DNA from: CAVZVW01 sp963778845
GTDB lineage: Bacteria; Actinomycetota; Actinomycetes; Actinomycetales; Kineosporiaceae
Direction of reading: 5' to 3'
DNA length: 64,000 nt
NCBI GenBank assembly: GCA_963778845.1
Contig: CAVZVW010000009.1
Location: forward strand, 992,001-1,056,000
The number at the start of each line of letters is the position of its first letter. Position 1 is the first letter of the stretch. Both the position numbers and the translations under genes were made by a program. Of this stretch, positions 47,654 to 56,512 are shown in pieces. Below the pieces are notes generated by a model. That model did not search any database and was not told where the DNA came from. It saw nothing but the letters and a program-made list of their open reading frames with translations.

Positions 47654-48640
47654 TCATGGCGGCGAGACCGTCACGCGGCCGACCGTCACCCCGGCGGCCA
47701 GCCGCGAGAGCCCCGCGGCGGCGTCCTCGAAGGCCAGCCGCTCGCCGAGCAGGGGTGCGACCGCCCCGGTACGGACCAGCCCGCACAGCTCGTCGTGCAC
47801 CCGCGTCACCAGGTCTGGCAGATGTATGCGGTACAGACCCCAGTGCAGCCCCAGCACCGCGTAGTTCTTGACCAGCGCGTGGTTGGCCGCGATCTGCTGG
47901 ATCTGCCCACCCGCGAACCCGACGAGCACGATGCGCCCCTCGAACCGCACGAGCTTGGTCGAGGCCTGGAAGGACTGCCCCCCGACGGGGTCGTAGACCA
48001 CATCCACGCCCTTCCCGCCCGTCGCCTCGCGAACGGCGGCCACGACGTCCGTGCGCGTGCGGTCGACGACGACGTGCGCGCCGAGCGCCTGCGCGACGGC
48101 GACCTTCTCCGGGGACCCGACCACGGCGATCACGTGCGCACCGGCCGCGCGGCCCAGCTGGACCGCGGCGCTGCCCACGCCGCCGGCCGCCGCGTGCACG
48201 AGCAGCGTCTCCCCCGCCCGCAGGCCGGCCCGGCGATGCAGGGCGAACCAGCCGGTCTGGTAGGCGACGTGGAAGGCGGACGCCGCTGCGTCGTCCAGCT
48301 CGGGCGGAGCCGGATGCAGGGCGCCCGTGTCGGCCAAGGCGTAGGCGGCCAGGCCGCCGTGCGGCAGGACGGTCGTCCCGACGACGCGCTGACCCAGCCG
48401 GGCGGCGTCCACACCGGGCCCGACGCCCTCGACCACTCCGCACAGCTCCACCCCGGGGACGAACGGCAGCGGCGGCCGCTCCTGGTACTGCCCGCGCACC
48501 AGCAACACATCGGGGAAGTTCAGCGCGACCGAGCACACCCGCACCAGACACTGGCCGGGGCCGGGGCTCGCAACGGCGACGTCGGCCGTCGCCATCACGT
48601 CCGCCGGCTCGCCGTTCTCGCGGACGTGCCAGGCCCGCAT
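47654..48640 (-). CDS. NADPH:quinone oxidoreductase-type MDR protein
   Basis: A 328-residue zinc-free medium-chain reductase. It starts MRAWHVRENGEPADVM, with NFPDVLLVRGQYQERPPLPFVPGVELCG, the nucleotide region ETLLVHAAAGGVGSAAVQLGRA, and VYDPVGG. No zinc ligands are present, as usual for quinone/enone reductases. Reaction: NADPH-linked reduction of a quinone or enoyl substrate. The ATG at 48640 is 14 nt after the stop of the SDR gene, forming an operon. Confidence 0.88.
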   Translation of the reverse strand: MRAWHVRENGEPADVMATADVAVASPGPGQCLVRVCSVALNFPDVLLVRGQYQERPPLPFVPGVELCGVVEGVGPGVDAARLGQRVVGTTVLPHGGLAAYALADTGALHPAPPELDDAAASAFHVAYQTGWFALHRRAGLRAGETLLVHAAAGGVGSAAVQLGRAAGAHVIAVVGSPEKVAVAQALGAHVVVDRTRTDVVAAVREATGGKGVDVVYDPVGGQSFQASTKLVRFEGRIVLVGFAGGQIQQIAANHALVKNYAVLGLHWGLYRIHLPDLVTRVHDELCGLVRTGAVAPLLGERLAFEDAAAGLSRLAAGVTVGRVTVSPP

Positions 48641-48654
48641 CGACGACGCGGCGC

Positions 48655-49437
48655 TCAACCGACCGACCCGGTCAGCAGGAGCCCGCCGTCCACCACGAGC
48701 GTCTGCCCCGTGACCCAGGTCGCGTCGCGGCTGGCGAGAAAGGCGACGGCAGCGGCGACGTCCTCCGGTGTACCCAGCCGGCGCAGGGGGTAGGTGGCCG
48801 ACACCGCCTCCTCCCGGCCGGCGAACATCGGCGTCGCGAAGGCGGTCTTGACCACGGCGGGGGCGACGGCGTTGACCCGGACACCGGGGGCGAGCTCGAC
48901 CGCGAGCTGCCCGGTCACGTGGATCAGCGCGGCCTTGCTCGCGCCGTAGATGCCGATCGCGGGCGCCGGGCGCAGGCCCGCGACGGAGGCGATGTTGACC
49001 ACCGCGGCACCCTCGTGCTCGCCGAGCCCCGCCTGGCAGGCCTGCGCGACCCACCCGATCGCCGCGGCGACGTTCACGCCGAAGGTCTTGAGCACGGCCC
49101 CGGGGTCGGCCGACGTGATCGGCCCGTAGGCCGGGCTGATCCCGGTGTTGTTGACGAGGACGTCGAGGCGTCCGAACGCCGCGAGTGTCGCCTCCAGTGC
49201 GGCGACCTGGTGCTGCGGGTCGTCTGCCTTCCCCACCACCGCGATGGCATGGTCGGGGCCGCCCAGCCGGTCGACGGCGTCGCGCAGCGGGTCGGCGTTA
49301 CGGGCGGTGACGCACACGCGCGCGCCCTCCGCGACGAGCCGTTCGGCGATGCCCAGGCCGATGCCCCGGCTGGCGCCGGTGACCACGGCGACTCGACCCT
49401 CGAAGCGCCGCCCCGCGGCCACGTCCTGCGTCTGCAC
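48655..49437 (-). CDS. short-chain dehydrogenase/reductase (FabG-like)
   Basis: A 260-residue SDR with VAVVTGASRGIGLGIAERL, DVLVNNTGISPAYGP, catalytic NIASVAGLRPAPAIGIYGASKAAL and the C-terminal LASRDATWVTGQTLVVDGG typical of 3-oxoacyl-reductase-like enzymes. The NAD(P) choice is not obvious. It precedes the quinone oxidoreductase in a two-gene operon. Acyl-CoA or steroid-type substrates would fit the surrounding thioesterase and SDR genes, but this is inference. Confidence 0.88.
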   Translation of the reverse strand: MQTQDVAAGRRFEGRVAVVTGASRGIGLGIAERLVAEGARVCVTARNADPLRDAVDRLGGPDHAIAVVGKADDPQHQVAALEATLAAFGRLDVLVNNTGISPAYGPITSADPGAVLKTFGVNVAAAIGWVAQACQAGLGEHEGAAVVNIASVAGLRPAPAIGIYGASKAALIHVTGQLAVELAPGVRVNAVAPAVVKTAFATPMFAGREEAVSATYPLRRLGTPEDVAAAVAFLASRDATWVTGQTLVVDGGLLLTGSVG

Positions 49438-49698
49438 CTGCGCAGTTCACCATCTGGCCTTTGACCGCGTCCACGTGGGTGTACGGACGTCGCCCGTCAC
49501 ACGCCGCATCCGCGACCCCGGCTGGCGCCGTCTCCCCCACAGCGGGGGATGTCCCCACCGGCCCGCGCGCGCGAGGATCGGGGCGGCCGGCCCACAGGCG
49601 CGGGGCCTGGTCGCCCCGTCGTCGAGCGTCGAACACGGCGCGGGGCAGCAGAATGATCGGGTCGAGGCCAGACAGCCACGTAGCGAGAGGAGCGGTGG

Positions 49699-50669
49699 AT
49701 GGAACCCCCGCGCAGAAGCCGCCGTGCAAGGACCGCTGCCACTCTTGCGGGACTGGTGATCGGGTCGGGCATCGCCCTCGTCGGCTGCACCTCCGGTGGC
49801 AGCCTCCCGAACGTGCCGACGGCCCTGCCTTCGCGGTCTGCCTCCGTCTCCCGTCCCCCGGCGAGCGTCCCGGCGTCCCCGACTCCGACACCGCCGCCGG
49901 CGAGCGGTGACCCCGACCCCCAAGCCGACCCCGACCCCGCAAGCCGACGGCCACCCCCAAGCCGACGGCCCCCCCCAAGCCCACTCCCACGCCGCAGCCC
50001 ACGGCCACCCTGACCGTCACCTCGAAGCCCACTCCGACGGTGACGGTGACGCCGACCCCGACCCCCAAGGTGACCGTGACGCCGAGCCCGACCGCCACGG
50101 AGGCGCCCGCGTCGGCCACGGGCAGCTCCAGCGGGTTGGGGCCCTGGGGCTGGGTGCTGCTGGTCGCGCTCGTGGCCGGGCTGGTCGGGGCCTTCCTCTT
50201 CTGGAGGTCGAGCAAGCGGTCGAGCTGGGACGTCGACGCCGGCGCGCTGGCGTTGGACACCCAGGCTGCGACGGGCACGCGACTGCCATCGATGCTCACC
50301 GCGACGACCGCCGCGCAGCGGGCCCTCTCGTGGCCGCCGCTGCGGGCCGCACTGGTCGACCTGGTCCAGAGGTGGGACGCCCTCACCGACCGGGCGCCCG
50401 ACGACAGCAGGAAGGGCCGCTCCATCCAGATCGCCGGCCTGCTCCGTGAGGTCACGGCAGCGGTCGACGCCGAGAACGAGGCGCTGGCAACGGGGCGTGA
50501 CTGGATGCTCCTGCGACCTCGCCTGGACGAGGCCACCCGAGCGCTTGTCCGCGGCCCTGTCGCAGCTCGCGCAACCAGGGCCGGCCACGGGCGCGGCGCC
50601 CCTCCCGCCGACGTAGGGCTCCTGAAGGAGGAGCCGACCGCCCGCCGAGCAGCGTGCGGCCTTACGTGA
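49699..50669 (+). pseudogene. Pro/Thr-rich lipoprotein with a membrane helix, two frameshifts
   Basis: The frame from 49699 encodes a signal peptide with a lipobox (IALVGC, Cys30) and a Pro/Ser linker, then breaks at 49906-49907 and again at 49936-49940. Removing one base at each gives a continuous TPTPKPTPTPKPTATPKPT-like linker of over 70 residues, a transmembrane helix (WGWVLLVALVAGLVGAFLFW) and a cytoplasmic helical domain (about 322 residues total). The linker periodicity continues across both corrected junctions, which supports inserted bases rather than decay. A lipid anchor plus a second membrane segment would be unusual; the first segment may simply be a membrane helix. Function unknown. 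Confidence 0.65.
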
Positions 50670-51351
50670 GCAGTCCCTTCAGGCCCTTCGCCATGAGCCA
50701 CAAGGAGACCATCCCGAGCAGGCAGAGCATGACGAGGCCGCCGTTCACCGTGAGCCAGGTGCGCCATCGGGCGCAGATCTCGGGGCCCGATGGCCCCCTG
50801 AGCACGATCACGAGCAGGGGGGCTGCGACACCCAGCGAGGCGACGAGCACGAAGACGGCGGCCGCCACCACCAGACTCGTGCTCGAACGCCCGCTCTCGA
50901 CCATGCCGCTGACGGCGGCGACGACCAGGACGTAGTTCGGCAGGAACGCGCCGAGCACGAGTGCCGCCAGCGGCGACATCGTGTCGACCCGGCGCATCCA
51001 GCCCGGTGTGTGGCCCGGCCCACGGGCCGGGGACCGCCGCAGAAGCGCGACGGCCCACAGCCCGAGCAGGAGCCCGGCGACGAGGTCGACCCAGCTCAGC
51101 AGGCGGGACGTGGCCGAGGTCGGCGCCGTCGCTGGCGCGAGTGCCGCTGTGCCGAAGGCCACCACGCACAACGCCGCCGTCCACCCGAGCACGAAGCAGG
51201 CGGCCTTCCGCCTGCCATTGGTCGAGGTCACCAGGACGACGCTGGCGATGATCGACCACGGCTGCAGGGCCAAGGCCACTGCCAGCGCCAGCTCGGTGAG
51301 GACGGACGACACCGCCAGACTCTGGCTCGATGCGGCGGGACGGCGCGTCAT
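50662..51351 (-). CDS. GAP/Sap-family six-helix membrane protein
   Basis: A 229-residue protein with six transmembrane helices: VLTELALAVALALQPWSIIASVVLV, AACFVLGWTAALCVVAFGTA, WVDLVAGLLLGLWAVALL, MSPLAALVLGAFLPNYVLVVAAV and two more. The pattern matches the GAP family, which includes the mycobacterial sulfolipid-1-addressing protein Sap. Substrate unknown. It converges on the lipoprotein gene with an 8-bp overlap of the coding ends. Confidence 0.78.
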   Translation of the reverse strand: MTRRPAASSQSLAVSSVLTELALAVALALQPWSIIASVVLVTSTNGRRKAACFVLGWTAALCVVAFGTAALAPATAPTSATSRLLSWVDLVAGLLLGLWAVALLRRSPARGPGHTPGWMRRVDTMSPLAALVLGAFLPNYVLVVAAVSGMVESGRSSTSLVVAAAVFVLVASLGVAAPLLVIVLRGPSGPEICARWRTWLTVNGGLVMLCLLGMVSLWLMAKGLKGLLT

Positions 51352-51475
51352 CCGCCGGGGATGATGCCTGCGTGCACCAGGCTCGCCCGCTGACACTTCG
51401 GCGGTGGGCGCCGCGGCACAACGCAGTCACCCACCGAGGATGAGGCGCGGGTGGAGCTCCCGCTGCGATCCTGAC

Positions 51476-51502
51476 GTTCGGCCGCAAAACGTGCGGCCGA
51501 AC
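51476..51502 (+). promoter_or_regulatory. 11-bp perfect hairpin before the DUF7144 gene
   Basis: GTTCGGCCGCA and its complement TGCGGCCGAAC enclose a 5-nt loop. The hairpin ends 28 bp upstream of the ATG at 51531, so it would lie in the leader RNA or act as a double-stranded binding site. Confidence 0.5.
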
Positions 51503-51530
51503 ACCGTACGCGTCGGGAGTTGAGCTCATC

Positions 51531-51968
51531 ATGTCTGACAAGCAGGCGACATCCTCGGGGAGTCGCGCCAAGGCGGCCGAACCAACGGGCTGGCTCGGTT
51601 GGATCTTCTTCGCCGCCGTGATGATGGTCATGATCGGGATCTTCCACGTCATCCAGGGTTTCGTCGCCCTCTTCAAGGACAGCTACTACGTCGTGGCCAA
51701 GAGCGGCCTTGTCGTGCAGCTCGACTACACCCAGTGGGGCTGGGTGCACATCTTCTGGGGCGCGTTGATCCTCATCGCGGGCCTCGCCCTCATGTCCGGC
51801 CAGATGTGGGCGAGGGTCGTCGGGATCGTCCTCGCGGTCGTCAGCTTCTTCGCCAACGCGGCGTTCCTCGCCGCCTACCCGATCTGGTCGATCATCATCA
51901 TGACCATGGACGTGCTCGTGATCTACGCGCTGACGGTGCACGGCCGGGAGGCCAAGGTCGACTACTGA
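51531..51968 (+). CDS. DUF7144-family membrane protein
   Basis: A 145-residue protein with four transmembrane helices: WIFFAAVMMVMIGIFHVIQGFVALF, HIFWGALILIAGLALMSG, VVGIVLAVVSFFANAAFLA and PIWSIIIMTMDVLVIYALTVHG. The segment YVVAKSGLVVQLDYTQWGWVH is characteristic of this common actinobacterial family, whose function is unknown. It precedes the sulfatase gene by 164 nt on the same strand, with a strong hairpin between. Confidence 0.85.
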   Translation: MSDKQATSSGSRAKAAEPTGWLGWIFFAAVMMVMIGIFHVIQGFVALFKDSYYVVAKSGLVVQLDYTQWGWVHIFWGALILIAGLALMSGQMWARVVGIVLAVVSFFANAAFLAAYPIWSIIIMTMDVLVIYALTVHGREAKVDY

Positions 51969-51985
51969 CCGACACCCCACCCCGG

Positions 51986-52029
51986 ACCCCTGGGTGGCCG
52001 GCCGCATGTGCGGCGGTCATCCCAGGGGT
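51986..52029 (+). terminator. 44-nt hairpin between DUF7144 and sulfatase genes
   Basis: A nearly continuous 19-bp stem: ACCCCTGGG pairs with CCCAGGGGT, then TGGCC with GGTCA (one G-U), then GCCGC with GCGGC around an ATGT loop. It starts 18 nt after the stop at 51968, consistent with a terminator or processing signal that would uncouple the sulfatase from the upstream gene. No T tract follows. Confidence 0.6.
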
Positions 52030-52132
52030 TGAGGTGTGCCCTCATCCCGACCCGAGGGCGACATGGCCGGGACACGTCGAGGCCGAGAGGACCTCGGCAT
52101 CGAGACGACATCGTCAACAAAGGTGGGTTCGC

Positions 52133-54490
52133 ATGAGCAGGGTCTTCGAGGGAACTGTCAACGTCGACATCAGGGACTCCGAGCCAGACTGGGCCCCGTT
52201 CGAGCCGCCACGCGCGCCGGACGGGGCACCGAGCGTGGTGTACATCGTCCTCGACGACGTGGGCTTCTCGGCGATGAGCTGCTACGGCGGGCCGATCGAC
52301 ACCCCCAACATCGACCGGATCGCGGCCGACGGCGTGCGCTACCAGCAGTGGCACACGACGGCACTGTGCTCCCCCACCCGCTCGTGCCTGCTGACCGGGC
52401 GTAACCACACCCGCAACAGCATGGCGTGCATCACCGAGGCGGCGATCGGGTTCCCGAACGGCAGCGGCACCATCCCGCCGGAGAACGGCACGATCTCGGA
52501 GATCCTCGGTGAGCGGGGCTGGAACACCTACATGGTGGGCAAGTGGCACCTGTGCCCCGAGGACGAGATGAACCTCGCGTCGACCCGGCGCAACTGGCCG
52601 AGCGGGCGCGGGTTCGAGCGCTGGTACGGCTTCCTGGGTGCGGAGACGAACCAGTGGTACCCCGACCTCGTCTACGACAACCACCTCGTCGACCAGCCCA
52701 GGTCCCCCGAGGACGGCTACCACCTCACCGAGGACCTGACCGACAAGGCGATCGAGTTCATCCGTGACGCCAAGGCGGTTGCGCCGGAGAAGCCCTTCTT
52801 CCTCTACTACGCGCCGGGCGCCTGCCACGCGCCCCATCACGCGCCGAAGGCGTGGATCGAGAAGTACAAGGGCCGCTTCGACATGGGCTACGAGGCGATG
52901 CGGGAGGAGACTCTCGCCCGGCAGAAGACGATGGGGATCGTCCCGGCCGACACCGAGCTCCCGCCGATCAACCCGATCGGCACGCCGCAGACGCGCTCCG
53001 GTCCCGACGGCAAGCCCTTCCCGATGATGGACACCACCCGCCCCTGGGACTCGTTGTCCGCGGAGGAGAAGGAGCTCTTCGTGCGGATGGCCGAGGTCTA
53101 CGCCGGGTTCCTCGGCCACGCCGACAGCGAGATCGGGCGTCTGCTCGCGTTCCTCGAGGAGTTCGGCTGGCGGGAGAACACCCTCGTCATCGTGGTCTCG
53201 GACAACGGGGCGTCCGGCGAGGGCGGCCCCAACGGCTCTGTCAACGAGATGAAGTTCATCAACGGGCTGCCCGACAACATCGAGGACAACCTGCCGTTCC
53301 TCGACGACCTCGGTGGGCCCCGCACCTACAACCACTACCCGAACGGCTGGGCGATGGCCTTCAACACCCCGTTCAAGATGTGGAAGAGGTACGAGTTCAA
53401 CGGCGGGACCAGCGACCCCTGCATCATCTCCTGGCCGTCGGGCACGCAGGCCAAGGGTGAGATCCGGCACCAGTACCACCATGCGATCGACATCGTGCCC
53501 ACGATTCTCGATGTCCTCGGGGTCGAGCCACCCGAGGTGATCAAGGGTCACGTCCAGAGCCGCATGGACGGGCTGAGCATGCGCTACAGCCTCGACGACG
53601 CCTCCGCACCGACGGCGAGGCGCACGCAGTTCTACTCGATGCTCGGCTCACGCGGCATCTGGCACGACGGCTGGAAGGCCGTGACAACGCACCCGACTAT
53701 CGCCGGATGGAGCAACTTCAACGACGACGAGTGGGAGCTGTACCACACCGACGTCGACCGGTCGGAGCTGCACGACCTGTCTACCGAGCACCCCGAGAAG
53801 CTTCGGGAGCTGGTGCACCTCTGGTTCGCCGAGGCGGGCGCCAACGCCGCGTTCCCGCTCGACGACCGCTCCCCGCTGGAGATCATCCTGACGCCGCGCC
53901 CGGTGCTGTCGCCGCCACGTGAGCGCTACGTCTACTTCCCCCACGCCGCCGAGGTGCCCGAGTCCCAGGCGGTCAACATCCGCAACCGCTCCTACTCGAT
54001 CGGCGCTCTCGTCGACATCCCCGCACCAGGTGCGCAGGGCGTGCTGTTCGCCCACGGTTCGCATTTCGGCGGCCACTGCCTGTACGTGAAGGACAACCGC
54101 CTCCACTACGTCTACAACTTCGCGGGCATCTTCGAGCAGAAGGTCGTCGCAACGGAGGACCTCCCGACCGGGGAGAACCTCATCCTCTCCGCCTCCTTCG
54201 CCAAGGACGGGGAGGACCCACCTCAGGTGTCCACCGGGATCCTGTCGCTGTACCACGCCGAGAAGAAGGTGGGCGAGGGTCGCATCAAGACGCAGCCGGG
54301 CAAGTTCATGCTCGCCGGTGAGGGTCTGTGCGTGGGCAGGGACGGCGCCGACGCAGTCACCCCCGACTACCCGGGCGAGCGTCCGTGGGCGTTCACCGGT
54401 GGCACGATCCAGCGGGTCGCCGTCGATGTGAGCGGCCAGCCCTACCTCAACCTGGAGCGTGAGGCCGCCGGCATGCTCATGCGCGAGTAG
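52133..54490 (+). CDS. Cys-type arylsulfatase
   Basis: A 785-residue sulfatase. The formylglycine site is CSPTRSCLLTGR with Cys79 in the C-x-P-x-R motif. Metal ligands are in IVLDDVGFSAMSCYGG (residues 38-52) and IVVSDNGASGEGG, with KWHLCPEDE and NGGTSDPCIISWPSGT in between. The C-terminal 200 residues form a beta-sandwich-like extension found in long actinobacterial and mycobacterial sulfatases. There is no signal peptide, so it is cytoplasmic, hydrolysing an imported or internally made sulfate ester. Its likely maturase is the convergent radical-SAM gene. AAAGGTGG precedes the ATG at 52133. Confidence 0.93.
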   Translation: MSRVFEGTVNVDIRDSEPDWAPFEPPRAPDGAPSVVYIVLDDVGFSAMSCYGGPIDTPNIDRIAADGVRYQQWHTTALCSPTRSCLLTGRNHTRNSMACITEAAIGFPNGSGTIPPENGTISEILGERGWNTYMVGKWHLCPEDEMNLASTRRNWPSGRGFERWYGFLGAETNQWYPDLVYDNHLVDQPRSPEDGYHLTEDLTDKAIEFIRDAKAVAPEKPFFLYYAPGACHAPHHAPKAWIEKYKGRFDMGYEAMREETLARQKTMGIVPADTELPPINPIGTPQTRSGPDGKPFPMMDTTRPWDSLSAEEKELFVRMAEVYAGFLGHADSEIGRLLAFLEEFGWRENTLVIVVSDNGASGEGGPNGSVNEMKFINGLPDNIEDNLPFLDDLGGPRTYNHYPNGWAMAFNTPFKMWKRYEFNGGTSDPCIISWPSGTQAKGEIRHQYHHAIDIVPTILDVLGVEPPEVIKGHVQSRMDGLSMRYSLDDASAPTARRTQFYSMLGSRGIWHDGWKAVTTHPTIAGWSNFNDDEWELYHTDVDRSELHDLSTEHPEKLRELVHLWFAEAGANAAFPLDDRSPLEIILTPRPVLSPPRERYVYFPHAAEVPESQAVNIRNRSYSIGALVDIPAPGAQGVLFAHGSHFGGHCLYVKDNRLHYVYNFAGIFEQKVVATEDLPTGENLILSASFAKDGEDPPQVSTGILSLYHAEKKVGEGRIKTQPGKFMLAGEGLCVGRDGADAVTPDYPGERPWAFTGGTIQRVAVDVSGQPYLNLEREAAGMLMRE

Positions 54491-54553
54491 TGCCGAGGCC
54501 CGTGCCGGTGAGAGTGCTGCGGCAGGCTCGAGGTCGAGGCTGGCGCAGCGCTG

Positions 54554-55822
54554 TCATCGCGTGGCGTACCACGCCATCACGCCGGTCGCGTCGCGCCCGC
54601 TCCTGACCAGCCCGGCCATCACCCGCATCGGCTCGTCGATATGGTGGAAGAACGTCTTGTACCCGGCGCACAGGTAGTGCAACCCCGGCTCGCCGTCCGG
54701 GGTGGTTGTGAACCGGTCCTTCGGGCAGCCGCCGTTGCAGGCGAACCTGACGTCGCACTGCCGGCAGTACTCAGGCAGCGTCGACTCCTTCGCCTCCCCG
54801 AACGCCGCTTGCTGGGGCGAGGTGACCAGCTGCAGCAGGGTGCGACCCTCCCGGATGTTGCCGAGCCGATACTCCGGCTCCACGTAGTGGTCGCAGGAGT
54901 ACAAGTCGCCGTTGTGCTCCAGGGCCACGGCCGTCCCGCAGGTGCGGGCGTGCACGCACATGCCGGCCTGGTCCATCCCGAGCCAGTGGGCCAGCGAGGT
55001 GTCGAACAGCTGAACGAAGACGTCGCCGACGTCGTGGCGCACCCACTCGTCGAAGACGTCCACCATGAACCGGCCGTACTGCTGCGGCGCGACGGTGCGC
55101 CCGGTCACCTGGTCACCGGCCTGCCGGTACAAAGGCCGCTCGCTCGCGCGAGCGCCCCAGCCGTCCTCCGCCTGCGCGAGCAGGTCGGGCGTGACGCGCT
55201 CGACGATGGGGATGAACTGGATGAACGAGGCGCCCAGGTCGTCGCGCAGGAACCGGTAGACCTCGAGCCCGTGGTCGCCGTTCGCCGCGTTGATCGTCGT
55301 GAGGACGTTCCAGTCCACGTCGTGCCGGCGCAGGACGTCCAGCCCGCGCATCACCCGCGCGAACGTGGGCTTGCCGCCCTTGTCCACGCGGTAGGCGTCG
55401 TGCATCGCCTCCGGGCCGTCGATCGAGATCCCGACGAGGAACTTGTTGTCATGCAGGAACTGCCCCCACTCGTCGTCCAGCAGGGTCCCGTTCGTCTGCA
55501 TGGTGTTGAGCACCCGCTGGCCGGGTGCGGCGTGCAGCCGTTGCAGCTCGAGGGTCCGGCGGAAGAAGTCCAGACCCATCATGCTCGGTTCGCCGCCCTG
55601 GAAGGCGACCACCACCTCGTCGGCGCCGCGATGGGCCTCCAGCAGCTGGCGGATGTAGGCGTCGTGGACGTCGTCCGGCATCCGGAAGCCGCTGCCCGGG
55701 TAGAGCTGCTCCTTGGACAGGAAGAAGCAGTAGTCGCAGTCGAGGTTGCAGATCGCCCCGGTCGGCTTGGACATCACGTGGAAGGCTGTGGGTGTCTGCG
55801 GTCGGCCAGGCATGGTCGTCAC
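54554..55822 (-). CDS. anaerobic-type sulfatase-maturating radical SAM enzyme
   Basis: A 422-residue anSME. The radical-SAM cluster is CNLDCDYC (Cys25, 29, 32), followed by FQGGEPSMMGLDFF, TMQTNGTLL and GISIDGPEAMHDAYR, all diagnostic of this family. The C-terminal SPASM region has CGTAVALEHNGDLYSCDHYVEPEYRLGN, CRQCDVRFACNGGCPKDRF and a final Cys for auxiliary clusters. It oxidises the sulfatase Cys (or Ser) to formylglycine with S-adenosylmethionine. It converges on the sulfatase (63-nt gap) and begins 6 nt after the channel-like gene, as the last gene of a four-gene leftward operon. Confidence 0.93.
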   Translation of the reverse strand: MTTMPGRPQTPTAFHVMSKPTGAICNLDCDYCFFLSKEQLYPGSGFRMPDDVHDAYIRQLLEAHRGADEVVVAFQGGEPSMMGLDFFRRTLELQRLHAAPGQRVLNTMQTNGTLLDDEWGQFLHDNKFLVGISIDGPEAMHDAYRVDKGGKPTFARVMRGLDVLRRHDVDWNVLTTINAANGDHGLEVYRFLRDDLGASFIQFIPIVERVTPDLLAQAEDGWGARASERPLYRQAGDQVTGRTVAPQQYGRFMVDVFDEWVRHDVGDVFVQLFDTSLAHWLGMDQAGMCVHARTCGTAVALEHNGDLYSCDHYVEPEYRLGNIREGRTLLQLVTSPQQAAFGEAKESTLPEYCRQCDVRFACNGGCPKDRFTTTPDGEPGLHYLCAGYKTFFHHIDEPMRVMAGLVRSGRDATGVMAWYATR

Positions 55823-55828
55823 GTCCGG

Positions 55829-56503
55829 TCAGAGGATGTTGATGGCGCGGGCGATGACGAGGGTGGCCAAGGCCAGCGAAACGATCGACTCCAGCACCAT
55901 CATGAGCTTGGCCCACCGTTTGATCGCCGACACGTCCGTCGGCCCGAACGCGGTCGCGGTGTTGAACGACAGTGCGAGATAGTCGGCGAACTGCGGGTAC
56001 CAGTCCGGCGGCACCAGCTCGGGCAGCGTCATCTCGGGGAACACCAGGGCCGGGTTGGGCGGGACCGGGTTGGCGGCCCGGGCGGCCGCCCCGCCGCCGT
56101 CCAGGTCCCAGTACCACAGGGCGAACGCGATGACGTTGATGAGCCAGATCACCCCCCCGGTCACGAGCAGCTTCCCGGCCGTGTCGAACGCCGAGCCCGT
56201 CAGGATGGAGATCACCAGGCGCACCGCGGCGGCAGCGTTCACCAACGTGATCAACCCGATCATGAGTCCGGTCGTCACGCGCAGCCACGGCCTCTGGCGG
56301 TCGATCAGGCCCGGGTCGCCGGCGATGAGCAGCACGAGGAAGACGCCGAGGAAGACCGGGTAGACCCAGTGCGGGGGCACCCGGAAGGTCGCGGGGAGCA
56401 GCTCGTGCAGGACGCCCGCCGCGAGAGCGGCCGTGGCCATGGGCCATCGCCGCTCCCCCGGGCGCGGCGCTGGCGTGGGCGACTCCTCGCCTGAGCCGTC
56501 CAC
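55829..56503 (-). CDS. DUF1345-like membrane protein with channel-like C-terminus
   Basis: A 224-residue protein with about six helices. The end reads FADYLALSFNTATAFGPTDVSAIKRWAKLMMVLESIVSLALATLVIARAINIL, that is a pore-loop-like turn followed by one long helix, as in two-helix ion channel domains, but with TAFGPTD in place of a potassium filter. The family is commonly found next to DUF2252 genes in actinobacteria by my recollection. Its function is unknown. It sits between DUF2252 (9-nt gap) and the maturase (6-nt gap). GTG at 56503. Confidence 0.65.
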   Translation of the reverse strand: MDGSGEESPTPAPRPGERRWPMATAALAAGVLHELLPATFRVPPHWVYPVFLGVFLVLLIAGDPGLIDRQRPWLRVTTGLMIGLITLVNAAAAVRLVISILTGSAFDTAGKLLVTGGVIWLINVIAFALWYWDLDGGGAAARAANPVPPNPALVFPEMTLPELVPPDWYPQFADYLALSFNTATAFGPTDVSAIKRWAKLMMVLESIVSLALATLVIARAINIL

Positions 56504-56512
56504 CTTGATGAG

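Noticed and set aside
49298..51676. 792-residue minus-strand frame spanning SDR start, lipoprotein and GAP
   Set aside because: It mixes antisense of several genes and has no domain; the GAP protein in another frame is clearly the real gene.
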